From NCBI GenBank assembly GCA_021820665.1, contig JAKADK010000022.1:1-36771 (forward strand): a DNA stretch of 36,771 nt. The letters run 5' to 3'. Below are positions 31,127 to 36,771 of this stretch, piece after piece. The notes under the pieces are model-generated. The model was given only the letters and a program-made list of their open reading frames with translations. It had not been told where the DNA came from and made no database searches. Source of the DNA: Actinomycetes bacterium. GTDB taxonomy: Bacteria > Actinomycetota > Acidimicrobiia > Acidimicrobiales > RAAP-2. Position 1 is the stretch's first letter; every line of letters begins with the position of its first letter. Position numbers and translations under genes: made by a program.

Positions 31127-31786
31127 GTGAGGGTCGAGGGCAGTGAGACGGCTGGTGCGCTGTCGGACGTGCTCGACGAGATCGGGACGGAGATCCGCTC
31201 GGCGCTGGCCCAGGCTCACGAGGCCCGGGAGCGGGCCTTGCGCCACTGTCGGGAGACGATCCGGTCCTCGGGACTGTCGATCCGCGGTGTGCACCGGCTC
31301 GACCCGGAGGCGACGCACCGGATGGCGGCGGAGGCCGAGCGGTCCCTGCGGGAAGCCCAACGGGATCTGGAGCCGTTCCCCAGGCTGGCGGCGGCGGGGT
31401 TCCTCCACGATGCCGAGAAGGAGTATGCCGAAGCCAGACTGACGGCAGCGCTCGTCTACGGGGAGCCCATCAGTCACCCTGGAGAGCTCGGGGTGTCCCT
31501 GCCGGCCTGGCTCAACGGCCTGGCCGAGGCGGCGTCCGAGCTCCGCCGTCACCTCCTCGACCGTCTGCGAGGCGGGGAGATCGACCACGCCGTGGCTCTC
31601 CTGGCGGCGATGGACGACTGCTACGACATGCTGGTCACCATCGACGTGCCCGACGCGGTGAGCGGCGGGTTGCGCCGGACGACCGACGCCCTGCGCGCCG
31701 TCATCGAGCGCACCCGAGCCGACGTCACGACCACCGTGCTCCAGGTCCGGCTCCAGCGGGCGATCGAGGGCCGCGGGCTCGGATAA
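31127..31786 (+). CDS. Translin-family predicted RNA-binding protein
   Basis: 219 residues, all-helical. It matches translin/TRAX-like bacterial and archaeal proteins (COG2178). Visible blocks are RALRHCRETIRSSGLSIRGV, FLHDAEKEYAEARLTAALVY, ELGVSLPAWLNGLAEAASEL and DDCYDMLVTIDVPDAVSGGL, followed by RRTTDALRAVIERTR. Glu99 and Glu102 in KEYAEA align with the catalytic EFVEA/EYVEA glutamates of TRAX, so RNase activity is possible. Eukaryotic members form the C3PO RNase; bacterial function is not known to me. GTG 31127 is the chosen start. The gene sits between the SepX-like gene and lysS on the same strand, 55 bp before lysS. Confidence 0.82.
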   Translation: MRVEGSETAGALSDVLDEIGTEIRSALAQAHEARERALRHCRETIRSSGLSIRGVHRLDPEATHRMAAEAERSLREAQRDLEPFPRLAAAGFLHDAEKEYAEARLTAALVYGEPISHPGELGVSLPAWLNGLAEAASELRRHLLDRLRGGEIDHAVALLAAMDDCYDMLVTIDVPDAVSGGLRRTTDALRAVIERTRADVTTTVLQVRLQRAIEGRGLG

Positions 31787-31841
31787 GCTCCCGTCCTCGC
31801 CGGTCCGTCCCGCTGGCCAGCGCGCCGAACGGAGGGAGGAC

Positions 31842-33386
31842 GTGGGAGTGGACCGAGAGGCCGGAGCAGCGGCGGGGAGCCCGTCCGGGACTGATCCCCA
31901 AGGGGGGTCCGAGGCGCTGCGGCAGGAACGATTGGCCAAGCGTGACCGCCTCCGCACGCGGGGAGTCGATCCTTACCCGGCTCGCTTCGATCGGACCGCC
32001 ACCGCTGCCGAACTGCACGAGCGCCACGCCGGGCTGGCCCCCGACACCCGTACCGGTGAGATCGCTGCCGTCGCCGGGCGCATCGCCGCCATCCGGGGGC
32101 ACGGCCAGCTCGTCTTCGCCACGCTCCAGGATGCCTCCGGAGCGGTCCAGCTTCTCGTGCAGCGGACCGGGTTGGCCGACGCGGCCGCGGCGGTCGTCGA
32201 GAGCTGGGACCTGGGGGACTGGGTGGGAGCAGTGGGAGAGGTGGTGACGAGCCGGCGGGGCGAGCTGTCGGTCGAGCCGAGTGAGGTCATGATGCTCTCG
32301 AAGGCCGTCCGTCCGCTTCCCGACAAGTGGCACGGGCTGAACGACCCCGATACCCGCTACCGGCAACGGGAGGTCGACCTCGTGGCGAACCGTGACACGC
32401 GGCGGGTCTTCGACATCCGGTTCGCCGCCGTGGCGGCGCTCAGACGGGCGATGGAGGCCGAGGGTTTCGTGGAGGTGGAGACGCCGATCCTCCAGCCCCA
32501 GGCGGGCGGTGCCCTGGCGCGCCCGTTCTTCACCCACGCCAACGCTCTCGACATCGACTTGAGCCTCCGCATCGCCCCCGAGCTCTACCTGAAGCGGTTG
32601 GTGGTCGGCGGCTACGAGCGGGTGTTCGAGATCGGCCGCAACTTCCGGAACGAGGGCGTCGACACCCGCCACTCGCCGGAGTTCACCGCTCTCGAGGCGT
32701 ACCAGGCCTTCGCCGACTTTCGAGACGGCATGGACCTGACTGAGCGCCTGCTCGTCGCTGCCGCCGACGCGGCGACCGGACGGCGGACGTTCACCTCCGG
32801 GGAGCGGGTCGTCGACCTGACGCCACCGTGGCCGAGGGTGGACCTGCTGGACGAGGTTGAGGCCCTCGTGGGCCGGCGCCTGCATCCTGGCGACCCGAGG
32901 GCCGACGTGGCGGCGGTCTGTGCCGAGCTCGGCATGGAGGTCCAACCGGAGTGGGGATCGGGAAAGCTGATCTTCGAGCTCTACGACGCCGTCCTCCTGC
33001 CGCACATCACCCGTCCGACGTTCGTGTGCGGGTTCCCGGTCGAGGTGTCGCCGCTGTCGAGGCATTCGGCGGACGACCCCGCCATCGCCGACCGGTTCGA
33101 GCTGGTGATCGACGGGCGCGAGTTCGTGAACGGCTACAGCGAGCTGAACGTCCCCGAGGAGCAAGAAGCGCGGTTCCGGGCCGAGATCGCCGCGGCTGCA
33201 CGAGGGGATCTGGAGGCGCACCCCGGAGACCTGGCGTTCGTGCGGGCGCTGGAGTACGGCCTGCCCCCCACATCCGGGATCGGGATCGGGATCGACCGGC
33301 TCGTCATGCTCCTGGCCGAGGTGTCGTCCATCCGGGACGTGATCCTCTTCCCGATGCTCCGCCCCGAAGCCGGGCCACCGGCGTAG
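31842..33386 (+). CDS. lysS: Lysyl-tRNA synthetase, class II
   Basis: 514 residues charging tRNA-Lys. An N-terminal OB-fold anticodon-binding domain (about 70-170, VAGRIAAIRGHGQLVFATLQ) leads to the class II core. Motif 1 is around FVEVETPILQPQAGGALARPF, motif 2 is FEIGRNFRNEGVDTRHSPEFT, and motif 3 is GIGIGIDRLVMLLA. The insertion FVNGYSELN is typical of LysRS. GTG 31842 (or 31848) follows a strong GGAGGGAGGA ribosome site. The first 25 residues are variable. The gene is complete and of normal length. Confidence 0.96.
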   Translation: MGVDREAGAAAGSPSGTDPQGGSEALRQERLAKRDRLRTRGVDPYPARFDRTATAAELHERHAGLAPDTRTGEIAAVAGRIAAIRGHGQLVFATLQDASGAVQLLVQRTGLADAAAAVVESWDLGDWVGAVGEVVTSRRGELSVEPSEVMMLSKAVRPLPDKWHGLNDPDTRYRQREVDLVANRDTRRVFDIRFAAVAALRRAMEAEGFVEVETPILQPQAGGALARPFFTHANALDIDLSLRIAPELYLKRLVVGGYERVFEIGRNFRNEGVDTRHSPEFTALEAYQAFADFRDGMDLTERLLVAAADAATGRRTFTSGERVVDLTPPWPRVDLLDEVEALVGRRLHPGDPRADVAAVCAELGMEVQPEWGSGKLIFELYDAVLLPHITRPTFVCGFPVEVSPLSRHSADDPAIADRFELVIDGREFVNGYSELNVPEEQEARFRAEIAAAARGDLEAHPGDLAFVRALEYGLPPTSGIGIGIDRLVMLLAEVSSIRDVILFPMLRPEAGPPA

Positions 33387-33428
33387 CGTCCCGAGACGGG
33401 GCCGCCGATGCTCGGCCCGGAGGCGGGG

Positions 33429-33454
33429 CTACCGAAGGGGGCTACCGAAGGGGG
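33429..33454. repeat. 13-bp tandem duplication after lysS
   Basis: CTACCGAAGGGGG is repeated exactly twice, 42 bp after the lysS stop codon, within the 168-bp spacer to the exonuclease gene. Confidence 0.85.
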
Positions 33455-33554
33455 CCGTCAGAGCGTCCCGAGGCCGTGCCCTCGGAGGCGGGAGACAGGT
33501 TGGTGCGCTACCGTCGCCGTTGCCCGGTGAGCTGCCGGCCAACCGAAGGGAGCC

Positions 33555-34247
33555 GTGGTGGTACCGATCGGTGATCACGAGGCAGGGACGACGGAAGCTC
33601 GGACGCAGGGCTCTCCACGCGCCCTGGCGCGGGGGTTCGCGGTGGTGGACGTGGAGACGACCGGCTTCTCCCCTACGCGAGATCGGATCGTGGAAGTCGG
33701 GGTGGTGGTCCTCGGCGTGACCGGAGCCACCGAGGAGGTCTTCGCCACGCTCGTCGATCCCGGTCGGGATCCGGGACCCACCCATGTCCATGGCATCTCG
33801 GCGGCGATGGTGTCCGGCGCCCCGCCCTTCGGCGCCGTCCATCCCCATCTGGCCCACCTGTTGTCCGGGCGGGTCGTGGTCGGGCACAACGTGGACCGTT
33901 TCGACCTCGGCTTCCTCCGCGAGGAGTGCAGGAGGGCCGGTGGGGACGCGGCGGTTCCCGTCGGACTCGCCACGATCGACACGTTGGGCATTGCCCAGCG
34001 TCACCTCTCGCTCTACGGTCATGCCACGCTGGCGTCGTGCTGCGCGCACTTCGGGCTCTCCTGGACGGAGCATCACAATGCCCTGGGTGATGCCGAGGTG
34101 ACGGCGTCGCTGTTCTGCGCGATGCGCGAGGCGCTCGGAGACGAGGTGCTGGGCGTCGACGACGCCCTGCGGCGGGCCCGATGGAGCTCCTGGCCGGGAG
34201 GGAGGTCCGACCGCTCGGCGGTGGGGAAGTGCCGAACCGCTCCCTGA
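33555..34247 (+). CDS. DEDDh-type 3'-5' exonuclease (DNA polymerase III epsilon-like)
   Basis: 230 residues. Exonuclease motifs in order are ExoI VVDVETTGFSP (Asp, Glu), ExoII VVGHNVDRFDLGFL (Asp) and ExoIII HNALGDAEVTASLF (His, Asp). Together these form the complete DEDDh set. HVHGISAAMVSGAPPFG is a typical connecting loop. It is probably a DNA exonuclease used in repair or proofreading. Stand-alone proteins of this group also include RNase T-like and DinG-like forms, so the exact substrate is open. The start is GTG 33555 or 33558, with AGGGAG just upstream. The last 30 residues (from RARWSSWPGG) are not part of the fold. Confidence 0.9.
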   Translation: MVVPIGDHEAGTTEARTQGSPRALARGFAVVDVETTGFSPTRDRIVEVGVVVLGVTGATEEVFATLVDPGRDPGPTHVHGISAAMVSGAPPFGAVHPHLAHLLSGRVVVGHNVDRFDLGFLREECRRAGGDAAVPVGLATIDTLGIAQRHLSLYGHATLASCCAHFGLSWTEHHNALGDAEVTASLFCAMREALGDEVLGVDDALRRARWSSWPGGRSDRSAVGKCRTAP

Positions 34248-34313
34248 GCCGACGTCCTCGACGGCGGACGCCGTACTGGCCGGCTGAGGGGTCAGGGTTT
34301 CCCGGCCGGGCCA

Positions 34314-34406
34314 CCGGCCCTGCCGGCGGAACCCGCCTGCCTACGGGATCCCTCACGACGGATCCCCCCGGCTCCGGCCCTGCCGGCGGAACCCGCCTGC
34401 TTACGG
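34314..34406. repeat. 33-bp direct repeat, period 60 bp, in a convergent spacer
   Basis: Two 33-bp copies start with CCGGCCCTGCCGGCGG and continue through AACCCGCCTGC. They lie at 34314-34346 and 34374-34406 and differ at one base. They sit between the convergent exonuclease and metalloprotease genes. CCGGC/GCCGG segments can form hairpins, so this may serve as a two-way terminator. Confidence 0.8.
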
Positions 34407-34431
34407 AACCCGCGTTCGAGCGGACACCGGG

Positions 34432-35028
34432 TCACGTGTCGTCGGGCTCCTGGAGGTCGCCGGTCGCACAGGCACACCCGAGGGCATAGCCCTCCAGGAA
34501 GACCGACGCGTCTGCGCTACGCGGGTAGCGGTCCACCAGGCCCCGGAACCGTGCCGAGTGGGAGGCATCGAGGAGGTGAGCGAGCTCGTGGACGATCACG
34601 GCATCAAGCACCCATCCCGGAACGTGGCGCAACCGCTCGGAGATCCGGATCGTCCGCTCGGCCGGATCGCACGATCCCCAGCGCTTCTGTTGGCGGGACG
34701 ACCACCTGATCGACGCCGGTCGGATGTCGTCCAGGTAGGCGTGCCCGAGCGCCACTGCCCGGGCGTGGAGCGCCTCGTCGCCGAGCGTCAGGTTGGGGCG
34801 GTGGCGCTCGACGCGGCGGGCGAGCTCGTCGACCGTGGTGGCCAGTGCCCGTCCCCGCAGGTGGGCGGGGACCACCACGACGATGTGGTCGCCCTCCCAG
34901 TAGGCGGCAACGGTCTTCCGACGGCGAGTGCTCGTCCGCACCTCGACGTCGGGTCGGGAATGCTCTGCGGCATGGGTGTCTTCGCCTGCGGCATGGGGTC
35001 CTGCGGCATGGGGCGCATAGGGCGGCAT
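34432..35028 (-). CDS. YgjP-like (DUF45/M48-like) metallopeptidase
   Basis: 198 residues, predicted zinc metallopeptidase. The metal site is in VIVHELAHLLDASHSARFRG: HELAH plus a downstream His (HSARF). The preceding RQQKRWGSCDPAERTIRIS is the family's WGSC segment. KTVAAYWEGDHIVVVVPAHL at the start of the domain corresponds to the YgjP N-terminal strand. The first 25 residues are His-rich and repetitive (YAPHAAGPHAAGEDTHAAEH) and may bind metal. ATG 35028 is the first ATG of the segment showing family similarity; the open frame extends further but has no similarity. The biological substrate is unknown. Confidence 0.85.
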   Translation of the reverse strand: MPPYAPHAAGPHAAGEDTHAAEHSRPDVEVRTSTRRRKTVAAYWEGDHIVVVVPAHLRGRALATTVDELARRVERHRPNLTLGDEALHARAVALGHAYLDDIRPASIRWSSRQQKRWGSCDPAERTIRISERLRHVPGWVLDAVIVHELAHLLDASHSARFRGLVDRYPRSADASVFLEGYALGCACATGDLQEPDDT

Positions 35029-35248
35029 GCTGTCAGGGTAGCGGTGAGGTGTGTCCTCCTCCGGGGACCATCGTCCCGGAGGCAGCTCTGACGTCGCCGG
35101 GCCCGGTCCGCCGGTGCCCTGGCGTGGGCAGGATCGAGGTTCCGGCCGTCGTTCCAGCAGATGACTGGAAAAGGACGAGGCCCCGCCTGTCCAGCGACAG
35201 AACGCCCCGTGTATCGTGAGCGCTGTGCACCAGCAACCGGAAGGGACC

Positions 35249-35698
35249 ATGGATCCCGGTGTGATCCGGGCGTGGAGGCGCTACCGGGTCATGGCCTACG
35301 TGGTGGGAGTCATGCTGTGCACGCTGGTCTTCGTGGCCATGCCTCTCCAGTACCTCGCGCACGAGCCGACGTTCGCCGTGATCGTGGCGCCGATCCACGG
35401 CTACCTCTACCTGGTCTATCTGGTGACCGGCGCGGACTTGGCGTTCCGAGCGCACTGGCGGTTGGGGCGCATCGTGGCCGTGGTGTCCGCCGGGTTCGTG
35501 CCCGGTGTGGCCTTCGTGATGGAGCACCGGGTGACCCGTCAGATGCGGGAAGCCGGGGAGCTTCCTGGACCGCGCCGCAGCCGGGCTCGCGCCAAGGGCC
35601 GGGAGCACGACGGGCCTCCGGGGCTGGTGACCCCGGATCGGCGACCCACCGCCGACATGCCCCAAGACGTGTCGCCCCGTCCGATCTCGTCGGAGTAG
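35249..35698 (+). CDS. DUF3817 family membrane protein
   Basis: 149 residues from ATG 35249, with GGAAGGG just upstream; GTG 35216 would add 11 residues. The membrane domain is YRVMAYVVGVMLCTLVFVAM, PLQYLAHEPTFAVIVAPIHG and YLYLVYLVTGADLAFRAHW, then the family-typical LGRIVAVVSAGFVPGVAFVM followed by EHRVTRQ. Three or four helices lie within the first 105 residues. The C-terminal 45 residues are disordered and charged. DUF3817 proteins are common in actinobacteria; their function is unknown. Confidence 0.85.
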   Translation: MDPGVIRAWRRYRVMAYVVGVMLCTLVFVAMPLQYLAHEPTFAVIVAPIHGYLYLVYLVTGADLAFRAHWRLGRIVAVVSAGFVPGVAFVMEHRVTRQMREAGELPGPRRSRARAKGREHDGPPGLVTPDRRPTADMPQDVSPRPISSE

Positions 35699-35740
35699 CA
35701 CTGATCTCCCTGGAGCAGCACCGATCTCCCCGGAGCAGCA
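35681..35740. repeat. Three imperfect 20-bp tandem repeats at the end of the DUF3817 gene
   Basis: Units of the type CYGATCTCSYYGGAGYAGCA lie at 35681-35700, 35701-35720 and 35721-35740. The first contains the gene's TAG stop codon (35696-35698). The repeat therefore grew from the coding end into the spacer. Confidence 0.85.
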
Positions 35741-35852
35741 CCGCCCCGCCTCCGAAGGGGCGTTCTCCGAACCGGACGCACCCGACGGCACCTCACCGGT
35801 AGCCAGCTGCGGGCGAGGCGATCTCGCCGACTGCCGGGTGTACTCTCCGCTT

Positions 35853-36554
35853 GTGCGCAAGTACTTCACGCGCCGGTGCGTCGGCCTGCACCTGCTCACG
35901 CTCGTGCTCGTTCCGACCTTCTTGTTGTTGGGCCGGTGGCAGTACCACGCTGCCATGGCAGGGAACACGTTGAGCTGGGTCTACACCTTCGAATGGCCGG
36001 CGTTCGCCGTGTACGCGCTCTACGTGTGGTGGAAGCTGATCCACGATCAGCCGACCGGTTGGGAGCGGATCTTGGCCGCGAAGGAGCGGGCGGCGGCGGT
36101 GTCGTCCGGCGTGCCGGTCGAGGAGGTGCCCGGCTGGGCTCTGGACAAGGAGCTGACGAAGGCTCTCACCGAGGCCAGTGTGGAGCCGACGGTCTCCCGG
36201 GTGCTCTCCGGGGCGAAGCGGGCCGCAGCGCTCGAGGAGCGTAACCGGCGGCTCGAGCACGTTCGCCAGATCGGCTTGGAGCTGAGCGAGGCAACGTGGT
36301 CACTCGGCGGCGCCGACCCGGATCGAGTGCCGGCGATCGGCGCCAGCAGTGGCACGGTGAGGCCTACTGCTACCGGGACGGCCTCCACGGACGGCCACGC
36401 CATCGATCCCGGGACTGACGCGCAGCCGTCGGAGGCCGACGGTCTGGTCGACGCCGAGGTCCTCGACGTGCGGTTGGACGTGGACGAGGAGCTTGCCGCG
36501 TACAACCGCTACCTGGCGTACCTGAACGAGCACGGCCCCGCCAAACGGTGGTGA
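35853..36554 (+). CDS. Conserved actinobacterial two-helix membrane protein, function unknown
   Basis: 233 residues. VRKYFTRRCVGLHLLTLVLV begins a SURF1-like first helix and is followed by FLLLGRWQYHAAMAGNTLSW. A second helix (TFEWPAFAVYALYVWWKLI, about 44-66) ends at the membrane. The rest is cytosolic: a helical charged region (RILAAKERAAAVSSGVPVEE, AAALEERNRRLEHVRQ), a disordered Thr/Ser/Ala linker, and an acidic C-terminal motif (DVRLDVDEELAAYNRYLAYL). The final DEELAAYNRYLAYLNE block looks like a conserved actinobacterial signature. GTG 35853 is preceded by TACTCT 6 nt upstream, so a leaderless start is possible; GTG 35838 is an alternative. The function is unknown to me. Confidence 0.75.
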   Translation: MRKYFTRRCVGLHLLTLVLVPTFLLLGRWQYHAAMAGNTLSWVYTFEWPAFAVYALYVWWKLIHDQPTGWERILAAKERAAAVSSGVPVEEVPGWALDKELTKALTEASVEPTVSRVLSGAKRAAALEERNRRLEHVRQIGLELSEATWSLGGADPDRVPAIGASSGTVRPTATGTASTDGHAIDPGTDAQPSEADGLVDAEVLDVRLDVDEELAAYNRYLAYLNEHGPAKRW

Positions 36555-36771
36555 CGCGGCCCGCCGGCGGCGGGGTCAGGCGGGTTGCTCAGTTGCTGAG
36601 GTGTGGCGACGGGCGTTGGTGGCCTCGGGAAGTGCGCTCGGTCGTTAGCGGTCCGAGGAGGTCGTCCGGTTCCCGATCCACCAGGGTCCGGCGACCGCCT
36701 ACCATGGCCCGGACCGGTGGGGCCGGTCGGGTCTCCGGGTCGGGCCTCCACTCGGGTCGCTGCCCACGTAG
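36555..36771. other. Right-end spacer, 217 bp, no complete gene
   Basis: No complete gene is visible. A TACCAT hexamer at about 36700 is a -10-like element. Downstream of it, a GTG near 36718 opens a frame that runs off the window end. That could be the start of the next plus-strand gene, but it is too short to judge. Confidence 0.3.

Overview
The window is GC-rich (by eye about 70 %) and gene-dense, with many GTG starts and 4-nt ATGA/GTGA overlaps. A mycothiol-type nitroreductase, an F420-hydrogenase-beta-like protein, a TreS/maltokinase pair, an ECF sigma factor with a TolB-like partner and a SepX/GlpR-like division protein all point to a high-GC actinobacterium. My best guess is class Acidimicrobiia. 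That placement is inferred from gene content, not from a phylogeny. I found no rRNA, tRNA, CRISPR array, integrase or transposase.

Layout. 1-62: last codons of a gene, probably the MeaB/ArgK GTPase. 68-196: short tandem repeats. 240-2930 (minus): a membrane diguanylate cyclase with a shortened sensor domain, and a secreted lipase. 3200-6369 (plus): trehalose synthase and an atypical maltokinase. 6478-8241: galT (minus) and a small membrane protein. 8210-15544: a sulfur assimilation region made of two divergent operons. cysD-cysN-precorrin-2 dehydrogenase lies on the minus strand. cysH-siroheme reductase-FrhB-like flavoprotein-small unknown protein lies on the plus strand. Between them are an AT-rich operator-like patch and decamer repeats. 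15600-17632 (minus): an ECF sigma factor and its membrane beta-propeller partner. 17903-20455 (plus): ychF, a dienelactone hydrolase and a DUF6295-like protein. 20535-23089 (minus): a Fur-family regulator, an MFS transporter and a YdcF-like protein. 23242-26136 (plus): a four-gene overlapping operon of TauE/SafE exporter, DUF1634, GntR regulator and ABC ATPase, with a good promoter and an apparently leaderless start. 26311-36554: an L,D-transpeptidase, a zinc-ribbon protein, a DsbA-like nitroreductase, a SepX/GlpR-like protein, a translin-family protein, lysS, a DEDDh exonuclease, a YgjP-type metalloprotease (minus), a DUF3817 protein and a conserved two-helix membrane protein.

How the genes fit together. 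CysDN makes APS, CysH reduces it to sulfite, and the siroheme enzyme reduces sulfite to sulfide. The precorrin-2 dehydrogenase helps make the siroheme. No APS kinase (cysC) is present, which fits direct reduction of APS. The most interesting point is that the siroheme reductase is translationally coupled to a protein with two [4Fe-4S] motifs and an FrhB-type F420/flavin domain. This looks like a two-polypeptide version of the F420H2-dependent sulfite reductase (Fsr) of methanogens, but built on a NirA-type assimilatory reductase. A separate TauE/SafE-DUF1634 pair may export sulfite or a related sulfur anion.

Tandem duplications of 10-33 bp recur around gene starts and ends and within a few coding regions. 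They look like a property of this genome rather than of any one locus.
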